Positions 1 to 8,502 of a DNA stretch of 64,000 bases are shown here, in pieces. The notes beneath the pieces were generated by a model that saw nothing but the letters and a program-made list of their open reading frames with translations, had not been told where the DNA came from and made no database searches. Position numbers and translations under genes: made by a program. This DNA comes from Luteimonas gilva (GTDB lineage Bacteria; Pseudomonadota; Gammaproteobacteria; Xanthomonadales; Xanthomonadaceae). How positions within the stretch are numbered: position 1 is the stretch's first letter; every line of letters starts with the position of its first letter. Location of the stretch: the NCBI RefSeq assembly GCF_005239095.1, contig NZ_SZUA01000002.1, positions 868,001 to 932,000 on the forward strand, written 5' to 3'.

Positions 1-62
1 GTTTCCTGCGGCTGCGGCGGCGGAACGTTGACGGGCGGCTTAACGCCATCGGGATAGGACAT
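1..62 (-). CDS. N-terminal fragment of an unidentified protein
   Basis: The gene runs off the left edge, so only about 20 codons are visible. An ATG at 60-62 (read on the minus strand) opens a frame that begins MSYPDGVKPPVNVPPPQPQE, and a GAGG ribosome-binding motif lies about seven bases upstream of it. The visible part is rich in proline and has no signal peptide. It lies downstream of rbsK on the same strand, about 160 bases away, so it could be co-transcribed or have its own promoter. The family cannot be recognised from this fragment. Confidence 0.5.
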   Translation of the reverse strand, partial: MSYPDGVKPPVNVPPPQPQE

Positions 63-225
63 GGCGTGATCCTCGAAGGAAAGCGCAAGTACAACAGCGC
101 GCTAGAGGAGCGGCCAGATGGGGGACGCCCCAGTGCGTTTTGTCATCGCCTTGAAACGTCGGCATGCGTCCGGCACTGCGTCGCAAAAAAGCGCGATGCG
201 CGATCGGAGGAATGCCGATCCGGGA

Positions 226-1194
226 TCAGGCCGCGCCGAAACGCTCGGCCAGATCGCTGCGCCGCGGCATCGCCGCGGCCGCGCCGTGGCGTTCGGTGGA
301 CAGCGCGGCGTAACGCGTCGCGAAGCGGACGCGGGTCGCGAAAGGAGCGTCGCCGCCTTCGGCCAGCGAAGCGGCCAAGGCGCCGTTGAAGGCGTCTCCG
401 GCGCCGGTGGTGTCGACCGCGCGCACTTGCTCGGCGGGGATGCGGTAGTACGCGCTTTCGTCGCCGCGCAGCGCGCCGGCCGGATGCGAGACGAAACAGC
501 CGCTCGCGCCCAGCGTCACGACGACGCTGGCCTCGGGCGCCAGTTCGCGGCAGAAAGCGTGCAGGCGCGCCTGGTCCAGCGCGGCGATCGCATCGCCGTC
601 GACGCGCTCGCCGACGTGGCGCGCGAGCAGCGCGGCGAATTCGGTTTCGTTCGGCGTGAGGATGTCGACCGCGGCCTTCAATTCGGCAGTCACCGTCGCA
701 TTGGCCGGCGCCGGATTCAGCAGCGCGACCGCGCCGCCGGCGCGCGCGGCGCGCATCGCCGCGAGCACGGCGTCGGGGGGCGATTCCAACTGCGCCAGCA
801 CCACCGCCGCGGTCGCGAGCGTATCGCGCTGGGCTTGGATGAAATCCTCGGACAACTCGGCGTTGGCGCCGGCGCCGATCACGATGCTGTTGCGGCCTTC
901 GCCGTCGACGTAGATGCCGGCGGTGCCGGTCGGCCGCACGCTGCGCTGGTCGCGCAAGTCGATGCCGTCGGCCGCGGCCAGCGAACGCGCGAGCTGGCCG
1001 CCGAGGTCGTCGCCGAGCGCGCAGACGAAAGCCGTGTCCGCACCGGCGCGCCGCGCGGCGACGGCCTGGTTGAAGCCTTTGCCGCCCGGGCCGGTGGCGT
1101 ATTCGCCGCTCAGCGTTTCGCCGGCGCGGGGCAGGGCCGGCGTGGTCCAGACGTGATCGACGTTGAACGAACCTACGACTACGACTTTCCCCAT
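226..1194 (-). CDS. rbsK: Ribokinase (PfkB family sugar kinase)
   Basis: A 322-residue cytoplasmic kinase that should phosphorylate D-ribose to ribose 5-phosphate with ATP. The N-terminal PfkB signature GGKGFNQA is at about residues 37-44. The C-terminal signature DTTGAGDAFNG is at 261-271, with Asp267 as the expected catalytic base. The length is normal for ribokinases. Its start is one base from the stop codon of the nucleoside permease gene, so the two are one transcript. The pairing suggests that ribose released from imported nucleosides is fed into the pentose phosphate pathway. Related PfkB kinases act on other sugars or nucleosides, so the exact substrate is inferred from the ribokinase-type motifs and the neighbour. 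Confidence 0.85.
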   Translation of the reverse strand: MGKVVVVGSFNVDHVWTTPALPRAGETLSGEYATGPGGKGFNQAVAARRAGADTAFVCALGDDLGGQLARSLAAADGIDLRDQRSVRPTGTAGIYVDGEGRNSIVIGAGANAELSEDFIQAQRDTLATAAVVLAQLESPPDAVLAAMRAARAGGAVALLNPAPANATVTAELKAAVDILTPNETEFAALLARHVGERVDGDAIAALDQARLHAFCRELAPEASVVVTLGASGCFVSHPAGALRGDESAYYRIPAEQVRAVDTTGAGDAFNGALAASLAEGGDAPFATRVRFATRYAALSTERHGAAAAMPRRSDLAERFGAA

Positions 1195-1195
1195 A

Positions 1196-2494
1196 TCAGG
1201 TGCCGACCCACGTCAGCACGCCGGCGATGGTCGCGGTCATGAAGGTCGCGATCGAACCGCCCAGCACCGCACGCAAGCCGAACTTGGCCAGGTCGTGCCG
1301 GCGTTCGGGCGCCAGTCCGCCGATGCCGCCGATCTGGATCGCGATCGAACTGAAATTGGCGAAGCCGCACAGCGCGTACGTGGCGATCAAGCGGCCTTGA
1401 TCGCTCAGCGCGACGCCCGGCACCTGCCCGGCGATGATCTTGCTCAGCTCGCTGTAGGCGATGAATTCGTTGAGCACGATCTTCTGGCCGATCAGGCCGC
1501 CGACGGTGACCGAGTCCTGCCACGGCACGCCGATCACCCAAGCGATCGGGGCCATGATCCACCCCAGGATCACGCCCAAATCGAGTGGACGGCCGATCGC
1601 GCCGGCGATGCCGGTGGCGTCGCCGATCGCCTGGATCGGCCAGTTCAACAGCGCGATCAGCGCGGTGAAGGCCAGCAGCATCGCGCCGACGTTCAAGGCC
1701 AGCTTGAGGCCGTCGCCGGCGCCGGCCGCGGCCGCGTCGATCACGTTGGTGGTGGTCTTTTCGACCTCCATTTTCACCGTGCCGCGGGTCAGCGGCTCGC
1801 CGACTTCCGGTACCAGGATCTTGGAGATCACCAGCGTCGCCGGCGCAGCCATGATCGAGGCGGTCAACAGATGCTTGGCGAAGAACGCCTGTTGCACGGG
1901 ATCGCCGCCGCCCAGCATCAATACGTAGGCGCCGAGCACGCCGCCGGCGATGTGCGCCATGCCGCCGACCATCACCGTCAGCAGTTCGGATTGGGTCATC
2001 TTCGGCAGATACGGCCGGATGGTCAGCGGCGCCTCGGTCTGGCCGATGAAGATGCTGGCGCAGACGCTGGTGGTTTCCGCGCCGGAGACGCGCATCACCT
2101 TGGTGATCGCCCAGGCCATGCCGCGCACGAACATCTGCATCACGCCCAAGTGGTAGAGCACGCCCATCAGCGCGGCGAAGAAAATGATGGTCGGCAACAC
2201 CTGGAACGCGAACACGAAGCCGAACTTGGCCGGATCCGACAGGCCGCCGAAAATCAGGCCGGTGCCGGCGGCGGTGAAGCTGAGGATTTTGACGAAGCCT
2301 TGCGAGAGGCCGTCGAAGATCGCCGCGCCCCACGGCGTGAGCAGCACGAAAGCGGCGAACAGGATCTGCAGGATCACGCCGGTGCCGACCAGGCGCCAAT
2401 CCACGCGCTTCTTGTTGTCCGAGAACAGCCATGCGATGCCGATGAGCACCGCGAGTCCGAACAGGCCGAAACCGACCCGCGCCAATCCTTCCAT
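1196..2494 (-). CDS. nupC: Concentrative nucleoside transporter NupC/CNT family
   Basis: A 432-residue inner-membrane protein with many hydrophobic segments, typical of CNT-family proton- or sodium-coupled nucleoside symporters. Family-typical segments include the FIGQTEAPLTIRPYL stretch near residue 170, part of the substrate site in CNT proteins, and NEFIAYSEL near residue 345. The ATG at 2492-2494 follows a GGGGAATT ribosome-binding region. It is the first gene of a two-gene unit with rbsK. The 67-base gap to the upstream diguanylate cyclase gene leaves room for its own promoter. The family assignment is secure; the nucleoside preference cannot be read from the sequence. Confidence 0.9.
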   Translation of the reverse strand: MEGLARVGFGLFGLAVLIGIAWLFSDNKKRVDWRLVGTGVILQILFAAFVLLTPWGAAIFDGLSQGFVKILSFTAAGTGLIFGGLSDPAKFGFVFAFQVLPTIIFFAALMGVLYHLGVMQMFVRGMAWAITKVMRVSGAETTSVCASIFIGQTEAPLTIRPYLPKMTQSELLTVMVGGMAHIAGGVLGAYVLMLGGGDPVQQAFFAKHLLTASIMAAPATLVISKILVPEVGEPLTRGTVKMEVEKTTTNVIDAAAAGAGDGLKLALNVGAMLLAFTALIALLNWPIQAIGDATGIAGAIGRPLDLGVILGWIMAPIAWVIGVPWQDSVTVGGLIGQKIVLNEFIAYSELSKIIAGQVPGVALSDQGRLIATYALCGFANFSSIAIQIGGIGGLAPERRHDLAKFGLRAVLGGSIATFMTATIAGVLTWVGT

Positions 2495-2561
2495 TCAGAA
2501 TTCCCCACCTGCGTGCGTCGGCGCAGCGTAGAGCACGGCTCCGAGCCCGGCAACCGCCGGT

Positions 2562-3698
2562 TCAGTCGTCGCGCGCCACTACCCGGTTGCGGCCTTCGCG
2601 CTTGGCTTGCTGCAGGCGGCGGTCGGCGCGCTTGAGCAGGCCGGAGATGTCGCTGCCGTCGGCCGGAAAGCCGGCCAGTCCGGCGCTGAAGGTGATCCGC
2701 TGCGGCTCGGCGCCGCGCTCGGCCAGGAACCGCGATTCGGCCACCGCGCGGCGCAGGCTGTCGACCCGTTCCCAGGCGTTGCCGATCGGCTTGCGCAGCA
2801 CCAGCACGAATTCCTCGCCGCCCAGCCGGATCAGCCATTCGTCCGATCCGGTCATGTCGGCGATGACGCCGACCACATGGCGCAGCGCGCGATCGCCCGC
2901 CAAGTGGCCGATCTCGTCGTTGATCCGCTTGAAATAGTCGATGTCGATCAACGCCAGGGTGAGCGTGGCGCCGTCGTGGCGGGCAGCGTCGAACAAGCGC
3001 GGCATCCGGTGCAGCAGCCAGGTGCGGTTCGGCAGCTGAGTCAGGCCGTCGGTGCCGGACATCTCCACCAGCCGCTGCATCCGGTAGACCACAGTGGAGA
3101 CGATGATCGTCATCAGCGCCAGCAGCATCAGCCGCTGGATCTGGTTGGCCATCGTCACCGCGCCGTATTCGACCGAAAGCAAGTGTTCGGGGCTTTGCGC
3201 GGCGGCCAGCACGGCCCAGATCAGCGATCCGTATTGCACGATCGACAGCAAGCCCACGTACAGCACCAGGCGGCCGTCGTTGCGCAGCGCGGTCATGACG
3301 ATGCCGATCGGGTAGAAGCCCCACACCACCATGCTGTTCAAGCCGGCCGGCAATTCGCCCATCGACAACAGCGCCAATACCAGCGTGGTGCTGGTGATGT
3401 CGTAAGTGCCGGTGGCGTAGGGCAGCCACGGATAGCGCTTGCGGCTGCGCGCCAGCGCCAACCAGACCTGCGAGACGATGATGACGAACACCGCCGCGCC
3501 GAAACCGATCAGGGTTTCGTCGAGCGGGCTGCCGACCAGCATGCCGGCCAGCGGCATGATCAGGATCAGCAGCGACAGCACGGCGCGCAGCCGCGCGACC
3601 AGCAACTCGCCGCCGGCGCCGACCTCGAGCATGATCTCGTCCGGCCGCGCCAGCAGCGTCTTCATGAATTCGGCCAGTTTCGGGCCCAGTTCGCGCAT
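2562..3698 (-). CDS. Membrane-anchored diguanylate cyclase (GGDEF)
   Basis: A 378-residue protein with about six hydrophobic segments in the N-terminal half (residues ~30-200) and a C-terminal GGDEF domain carrying an intact GGEEF active-site motif within RLGGEEFVL. It should make cyclic di-GMP from two GTP. I see no RxxD inhibitory site just before the motif (the bases encode GSDEWLIRL there), so product feedback may be absent. The frame is open 15 codons further upstream, but the ATG at 3696-3698 is preferred because AGGGGAATGGG sits just before it. The membrane part matches no named sensor domain I recognise, so the signal is unknown. Confidence 0.85.
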   Translation of the reverse strand: MRELGPKLAEFMKTLLARPDEIMLEVGAGGELLVARLRAVLSLLILIMPLAGMLVGSPLDETLIGFGAAVFVIIVSQVWLALARSRKRYPWLPYATGTYDITSTTLVLALLSMGELPAGLNSMVVWGFYPIGIVMTALRNDGRLVLYVGLLSIVQYGSLIWAVLAAAQSPEHLLSVEYGAVTMANQIQRLMLLALMTIIVSTVVYRMQRLVEMSGTDGLTQLPNRTWLLHRMPRLFDAARHDGATLTLALIDIDYFKRINDEIGHLAGDRALRHVVGVIADMTGSDEWLIRLGGEEFVLVLRKPIGNAWERVDSLRRAVAESRFLAERGAEPQRITFSAGLAGFPADGSDISGLLKRADRRLQQAKREGRNRVVARDD

Positions 3699-3749
3699 CC
3701 CATTCCCCTGCGGCCGGAGACCGCCGGCGCAGGATAGCCGCAACCGGCC

Positions 3750-4316
3750 TCAGCTGCCGATGCCGCGCCAGGCGACCCAGCCGGCCAGGGCCAGGAACAG
3801 CAGCGCCGCCGCGATCCGCGCCGCGCGCAGCGGGAGCCGGTCGGCGAAACGGCTGCCCAGCGCCACCACCGGCACGTTGGCTAACAGCATGCCGATCGTG
3901 GTGCCGGAGATGACTTCCCACAGCGGCGAATATTTCGCCGCCAGCAGCACCGTCGCGACCTGGGTCTTGTCGCCGATCTCGGCCACGAAGAAGGCGACGC
4001 ACGTCGCCAGGAACGCGCCGTGCGCAGGCAAGCGCTGTTCGTCCTCTTCCAGCTTGTCCGGCTTCAGCGTCCACAGCGCGACCGCGAGGAAGCTGGCCAC
4101 CACGATCCAGCGCAGCGCTTGCGGCGACAGCCATTGCGACACGGCCGCGCCGAACCAAGCCGCGAAGGCGTGGTTGAGCAAGGTGGCGGCGAGGATGCCG
4201 AGCACGATCGGCACCGGCTTGCGGTAGCGCGCGGACAGCAGCAGGGCGAGCAATTGCGTTTTGTCGCCGATTTCGGCGAGCGCGACCGTCAAGGTCGAAA
4301 CCAACAGCGAATCCAT
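3750..4316 (-). CDS. TMEM165/GDT1 (UPF0016) family manganese exporter
   Basis: A 188-residue membrane protein made of two homologous halves, each with the family signature E-x-G-D-K-T: EIGDKTQLLALLL near residue 16 and EIGDKTQVATVLL near residue 113. Proteins of this family in bacteria and eukaryotes export Mn2+ or exchange Ca2+/Mn2+ for protons. Six to seven hydrophobic segments are visible. The gene is preceded by a clear yybP-ykoY manganese riboswitch, which strongly supports Mn2+ as the substrate. A GGAG ribosome-binding site lies six bases before the ATG. The next gene upstream is on the other strand, so this is a single-gene unit. Confidence 0.9.
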   Translation of the reverse strand: MDSLLVSTLTVALAEIGDKTQLLALLLSARYRKPVPIVLGILAATLLNHAFAAWFGAAVSQWLSPQALRWIVVASFLAVALWTLKPDKLEEDEQRLPAHGAFLATCVAFFVAEIGDKTQVATVLLAAKYSPLWEVISGTTIGMLLANVPVVALGSRFADRLPLRAARIAAALLFLALAGWVAWRGIGS

Positions 4317-4389
4317 CGAAGCTCCGGGCCGGGCGATTCGCGGCGAACGCGAAGGCCGACGCGACGCGGCCCGGCCTGGGTGCGCGTGC

Positions 4390-4510
4390 GCCTGCCTTCG
4401 GTCTTGCCCGTGCGCGGCCGTGCCGTCGCATCGCGCGCCATGGCCTGCCGGCCAAGTGTGTTGACGCGCGTCCCCCGCATCGATGCCGCGGGTGGGCTAC
4501 TCCCCGGAGG
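4390..4510 (-). promoter_or_regulatory. yybP-ykoY (Mn2+) riboswitch
   Basis: Reading the minus strand from about 4510, the leader shows the conserved blocks of this class in order: GGGGAGTAGCC (4505-4495), then CGTCAACACACT (4466-4455), then GGGCAAGACC (4409-4400). The last block is the L3-type metal-binding segment. The gene 74 bases downstream is a GDT1-type Mn exporter, the expected partner. Below the aptamer, GGCCGGGC (4327-4334) and GCCCGGCC (4369-4376) could form an 8-bp stem that ends next to the ribosome-binding site, which suggests control at translation; that last point is inference. Confidence 0.85.
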
Positions 4511-4584
4511 AGGAAGTGATCGCATTCTAGCGGGGCTCGGTATGCGGTGGCGCAATGAGAACCATTCCTGCACCGCAGTCCTTT

Positions 4585-4665
4585 TGTGGGAGCGGCTTTA
4601 GCCGCGAGCTTTTCCTTCAAATCGCCGAGACTGTTGAAAAGCTCGCGGCTAAAGCCGCTCCCACA
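4585..4665. repeat. REP-like palindromic repeat (family A)
   Basis: A perfect 30-base inverted repeat with a 21-base spacer. The arms start TGTGGGAGCGGCTTTAGCC and end GAGCTTTTC. The same arm core recurs at 8354, 14078 and 45157. It lies in the divergent space between the Mn riboswitch leader and the aldo/keto reductase gene. Confidence 0.9.
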
Positions 4666-4728
4666 TAAAAGCGGTGGCGCGGGCCGAGGGGTAAGATGCG
4701 GAAATCCTCCGTTTATGGTTCGAAAGCC

Positions 4729-5700
4729 ATGCAATACCGCCGCCTAGGATCTTCGGGACTGCAGATATCGGCGCTCTCGTTCGGCGCCTGGGTCACCTTC
4801 GGCACCCAGGTCGGTCGCGGCGAGGCGCGCGAGCTGATCGCCGCGGCTTGGGACCACGGCGTCAATTTCTTCGACAACGCGGAGACCTACGCCCAAGGCG
4901 AAGCCGAACGGGTGATGGGCGACGTCATCGCCGACTTGCGCCTGCCGCGCGACGGCTACGCGGTGTCCAGCAAAGTCTTCTTCGGCTCGGCCGCCGATCC
5001 GCGGCCGATGCAGAAAGGCCTGTCGCGCAAGCACGTGCACGACGCTTGCCACGCCGCGCTCAAGCGCTTGCGCGTCGATTTCCTCGACTTGTACTACTGC
5101 CATCGCCCCGATCCGGACACGCCCATCGCCGAAACCGTGGCCGCGATGGACGCGCTGATCCGGCAAGGCAAGGTGCTGTACTGGGGCACGTCGGAATGGC
5201 CCGCGGCGGCGATCCGCGAAGCGCACAAGATCGCCCGCGCGCAGCACATGCACGCGCCGACGATGGAACAGCCGCAATACAACCTGCTGCACCGCGAACG
5301 GGTGGAATTGGAGTACGCCGCGCTGTACGCGGAATTCGGATTGGGCACGACGATTTGGTCGCCGCTGGCTTCGGGCTTGCTCACCGGCAAGTACAACGAC
5401 GGCGTGCCTGCCGATTCGCGCTTGGCGCAGCCCGGATACACCTGGCTGCAGCGCGGCGCGTTCGGCGACGCCGCATCGCGGCGGGTGGAGCGGGCCCGCG
5501 CATTCACCCAGATGGCGGCCGAACTCGGCGCGGCGCCGGCGCCGCTGGCGATCGCTTGGTGCCTGCGCAATCCGCACGTGTCCTCGGTGATCTTGGGCGC
5601 AAGCCGAGTCGAGCAATTGCTGCAGAACCTGGAAGCGTTGGCGCTGGCCGAGCGCTACGACGAAGCGGTGTGGGCGCGGATCGAGGCCGCCACGGCGTAG
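4729..5700 (+). CDS. Aldo/keto reductase, Kv-beta/YghZ-like (AKR6 type)
   Basis: A 323-residue NADPH-dependent oxidoreductase of the TIM-barrel aldo/keto reductase family. The catalytic tetrad is visible: Asp and Tyr in FFDNAETY (about residues 48-55), Lys in VSSKVFF (about 85) and His in YYCHRPDPD (about 118). WGTSEWPAAAI and SPLASGLLTGKY are typical of the potassium-channel beta subunit/glyceraldehyde 3-phosphate reductase branch. The ATG at 4729 is chosen because homologues start with MQYRRLG; a longer frame from 4696 adds 11 residues unlike the family. Its natural substrate is not evident. It is transcribed alone, ending 14 bases before the hemP promoter. Confidence 0.85.
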   Translation: MQYRRLGSSGLQISALSFGAWVTFGTQVGRGEARELIAAAWDHGVNFFDNAETYAQGEAERVMGDVIADLRLPRDGYAVSSKVFFGSAADPRPMQKGLSRKHVHDACHAALKRLRVDFLDLYYCHRPDPDTPIAETVAAMDALIRQGKVLYWGTSEWPAAAIREAHKIARAQHMHAPTMEQPQYNLLHRERVELEYAALYAEFGLGTTIWSPLASGLLTGKYNDGVPADSRLAQPGYTWLQRGAFGDAASRRVERARAFTQMAAELGAAPAPLAIAWCLRNPHVSSVILGASRVEQLLQNLEALALAERYDEAVWARIEAATA

Positions 5701-5713
5701 CTGGGATTAGGTA

Positions 5714-5745
5714 TTGACAGGCAAATGAGAATCATTACTATTTGC
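5714..5745 (+). promoter_or_regulatory. Fur-box promoter of the haem uptake operon
   Basis: TTGACA at 5714-5719 and TACTAT at 5736-5741, spaced by 16 bases, form a good sigma-70 promoter. Overlapping the spacer and -10 is an imperfect palindrome, GCAAAT...ATTTGC at 5721-5745, with the core GAGAATCATTACT, which closely resembles the ferric uptake regulator consensus. Iron-loaded Fur bound here would block RNA polymerase, giving induction of hemP and the receptor gene under iron starvation. Confidence 0.85.
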
Positions 5746-5769
5746 CTGGACGCCGCCAGGGAAACTCCC

Positions 5770-5985
5770 ATGCCCACGCTCAGTCCCGCTCCGTTGCAAG
5801 CCGTGCCGTTGCAAGCCGTGTCCAAGCCGCAGAACGGCCTCGCCGCCGCCGCGCAAAGCGTGTCTTCGCAGGAAGTCGACAGCGACCGCCTGCTGCAGGG
5901 CCGCCGCGAAGTGCTGATCCGTCACGGCAACGAGTGCTATCGCTTGCGCCACACGCGCAACGACAAGCTGATCCTCACCAAATAA
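5770..5985 (+). CDS. hemP: Hemin uptake protein HemP
   Basis: A 71-residue protein whose C-terminal half carries the HemP signature: LLQGRREVLIRHGNECYRL and then RNDKLILTK at the end. HemP proteins lie upstream of haem receptor genes; in several proteobacteria they are needed for full haem uptake or act as activators of the receptor gene. The ATG at 5770 is preferred because AGGGAA precedes it; an in-frame ATG at 5725 lies inside the Fur box, upstream of any sensible transcription start. The haem receptor gene follows 117 bases downstream in the same direction. Confidence 0.9.
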   Translation: MPTLSPAPLQAVPLQAVSKPQNGLAAAAQSVSSQEVDSDRLLQGRREVLIRHGNECYRLRHTRNDKLILTK

Positions 5986-6102
5986 CCCCACGTGTGCGCA
6001 GCACCGGTCCATCGCGGCCGGTGCTCGCGCATGCGTTCTTTCAGCCAGCCGACGGCACGCTGCCGGACGCCAGCCCGCCACATTCCTCTATCGCGAGCCG
6101 AC

Positions 6103-8337
6103 ATGCGTCCCTCCTTGCTCTCGTTCGCCCTGTGGTTGGCCCTGCCGGGCCTGGCCGCAGCCCAAACCGCGCCTTCCGGTCCCGCCGACGGCGGCGATAA
6201 AGCCATCGATCTCGATCCGGTCGTGGTGACGGCGACCCGCACCGCGCGTCCGTTGTCGAACGTGCCCAACACCGTCGACGTGATCGGCCGCGAACGCATG
6301 GACGACACCTTGGTCCGCGATCTGCGCGACCTGGTCCGCTACGAACCCGGCGTGTCGGTCACATCCGGCATCGGCCGCTTCGGCCTGGGCGACATCCGCA
6401 TCCGCGGCTTGGGCGGCAATCGCGTGCGCATCCAGACCGACGGCATCGCCGTGTCCGACGCGTTCGCGATCGGCAGCTTCTCCAACGCCAATCGCAATTT
6501 CGTCGACATGGATACGCTCAAGCGCGTGGAGATCGTGCGCGGGCCGACCAGCTCGCTGTACGGCTCGGATGCGTTGGGCGGCGTGGTTTCGTTCGTAACC
6601 AAGGACCCGTCCGATTATCTGGACGGCGGCAAGGATGCCTATTTCGGTTTCAAGCTCAGCGCGGAAGGCGACTGGAGCGGCCTGTCTGCCGGCGCCACGG
6701 CGGCGTTCGGCAGCGATCGTTGGTCCGGCTTGGTGACGGTCAATCACCGTCAGGGCCAGGAAACCAAGAACATGGGCGAAAGAGGCGTGGACGGCGCGGC
6801 GCGCACCACGCCCAATCCGCAGGAACGCAATGGCCGCAGCGTGCTGAGCAAATTGGTGTATGCGCTCAGCCCGAGCCAGCGGTTCAAGCTCACCGTGGAA
6901 GGCGACGAAGACGCCGCCGAAACCGACATGCGCTCGTCGCTCGGCTTCCAGCCGCTGACCCGCGCCACCAATTCGGCGGTCGGCGGCGACGACCGTCAAA
7001 CCCGGGCGCGGGTGTCGCTCGCGCACGAAATGGACGATGTCGGCACGGGGTTCGCCGATCGCTTCGACTGGCAGGTCTACCGCCAGGACAGCGAAACCAA
7101 CCAGGACACTTTCGAAGTGCGGCGCACCGCCGCCGGCGTCGACGAACGCCGCGACCGTAGCTTCGATTTCGATCAGCGCCAGTACGGCGTGCAGGCCAAC
7201 TTCTTCAAGTCGTTCGATACCGGCGCGGTGAAGCACGACCTGGCCTACGGCCTGGATGTTGCGCGCACCGAAACCAAGCAGAAGCGCGACGGCTTGGTCA
7301 CCAATCTCGTCACCGGCCGCACCAGCAAGACGATGCTGCCGGACGTATTCCCGGCGCGCGATTTCCCCAACAGCCGCACCACGAATGCCGCGCTCTACCT
7401 GCAGGACGAAATGAGCTTCGCCGGCGGCGATTTCCGTCTCGTGCCGGGCGTGCGCGTGGACCGCTACGAATTGCGGCCGGACGTGGACAACATCTTCGCC
7501 GAAGACAATCCGGGCGTCGCCGTCACCGACCTGAGCAAGACCAACGTCTCGCCCAAGCTCGGCGCGGTTTGGCACTTCGCGCCGCAGTGGTCGCTGTTCG
7601 GCGGCTATTCGCGCGGCTTCCGCGCGCCGCCTTACCACGACGTCAACATCGGATTCACCAATCTAATGTTCGGCTACACCGCGATCGCCAATCCGGATTT
7701 GAAGCCGGAAACCAGCGACGGCTTCGAAGCCGGCGTGCGCTTCGTCGGCGATGCGGCCTACGCCAGCTTGTCGGGTTACCACAACCGCTACCGCGACTTC
7801 ATCGAATCGTTCCGCTTCGTCGGCGTCAACGCCGGTGGCCTGCAGGTGTTCCAGTCGCAAAACATCGCCGACGCCAAGATCTACGGCGCCGAGCTGAAGG
7901 CGGGCGTCGATCTCGGCCGCTTGTCCGCGCGCATGGGCGGGTGGTCGTTGCGCGGCGCCGCGGCCTGGTCGCGCGGCCGCGACGAGACCCACGATACGCC
8001 GCTGCAATCGGTGGATCCGCTGACCGCGTCGCTGGGCGTGGCCTACGACCGCGACAGTTGGGGCGCCGAACTCGCCGGCCGTTTCGCGCAGCGCAAGAAG
8101 GACCTGGACGAACTCGGCCTGTACGCCACTCCCGGCTACGGTGTGCTCGATCTGCTCGCGCATTGGAATTTCGCACCGGGCGCCAAACTCAACGTCGGCG
8201 TGTTCAATCTGGCCGACCGCAAGTACTGGGAAGGCGGCGATCTGCCGGACGGCATCGCCTTGGCCAGCCTGGGCGCGCTCGATCGCTACACCAGTCCCGG
8301 CCGCAGCTTGTCGGTCAGTGTGGCGGTGAACTGGTGA
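6103..8337 (+). CDS. TonB-dependent haem/haemoglobin receptor
   Basis: A 744-residue outer-membrane receptor. Residues 1-20 form a signal peptide ending AAAQT. A TonB-box-like segment (DLDPVVVTATR, about residue 33) is followed by the plug domain and a 22-strand-type barrel ending in the aromatic residue of SVAVNW. The barrel contains GFRAPPYHD and NPDLKPETS, the FRAP and NPNL-type motifs of haem receptors. It should bind haem or haem proteins and import haem with energy from TonB-ExbBD. Its place behind a Fur box and hemP supports this. The ATG at 6103 is the only start that gives a proper signal peptide. Confidence 0.9.
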   Translation: MRPSLLSFALWLALPGLAAAQTAPSGPADGGDKAIDLDPVVVTATRTARPLSNVPNTVDVIGRERMDDTLVRDLRDLVRYEPGVSVTSGIGRFGLGDIRIRGLGGNRVRIQTDGIAVSDAFAIGSFSNANRNFVDMDTLKRVEIVRGPTSSLYGSDALGGVVSFVTKDPSDYLDGGKDAYFGFKLSAEGDWSGLSAGATAAFGSDRWSGLVTVNHRQGQETKNMGERGVDGAARTTPNPQERNGRSVLSKLVYALSPSQRFKLTVEGDEDAAETDMRSSLGFQPLTRATNSAVGGDDRQTRARVSLAHEMDDVGTGFADRFDWQVYRQDSETNQDTFEVRRTAAGVDERRDRSFDFDQRQYGVQANFFKSFDTGAVKHDLAYGLDVARTETKQKRDGLVTNLVTGRTSKTMLPDVFPARDFPNSRTTNAALYLQDEMSFAGGDFRLVPGVRVDRYELRPDVDNIFAEDNPGVAVTDLSKTNVSPKLGAVWHFAPQWSLFGGYSRGFRAPPYHDVNIGFTNLMFGYTAIANPDLKPETSDGFEAGVRFVGDAAYASLSGYHNRYRDFIESFRFVGVNAGGLQVFQSQNIADAKIYGAELKAGVDLGRLSARMGGWSLRGAAAWSRGRDETHDTPLQSVDPLTASLGVAYDRDSWGAELAGRFAQRKKDLDELGLYATPGYGVLDLLAHWNFAPGAKLNVGVFNLADRKYWEGGDLPDGIALASLGALDRYTSPGRSLSVSVAVNW

Positions 8338-8353
8338 TGACCACCGGCGGGCT

Positions 8354-8437
8354 TTTGTGGGAGCGGCTTCAGCCGCGAGCTCTTCCCATCAATCGCCGGC
8401 ACATGAAAAAGCTCGCGGCTGAAGCCGCTCCCACAAA
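8354..8437. repeat. REP-like palindromic repeat (family A)
   Basis: A perfect 27-base inverted repeat (8354-8380 and 8411-8437), arms beginning TTTGTGGGAGCGGCTTCAGC. It starts 17 bases after the haem receptor stop codon and separates that gene from the DUF6607 gene, so it may lower read-through or protect the upstream mRNA end. Confidence 0.9.
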
Positions 8438-8502
8438 GAGCAGCGAGGCTTGAGTTCTAAGAAACCCATTCGCGGCCGTGGCCGCCAGCCAGGAGCTAAC
8501 CC

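Noticed and set aside
4585-4665. Repeats with similar arms as CRISPR
   Set aside because: They are isolated inverted repeats scattered between genes, without regular spacers or cas genes.
5725-5769. Earlier ATG for hemP
   Set aside because: It lies within the Fur box and -10 region, upstream of a plausible transcript start. The ATG at 5770 has AGGGAA before it and fits HemP length.
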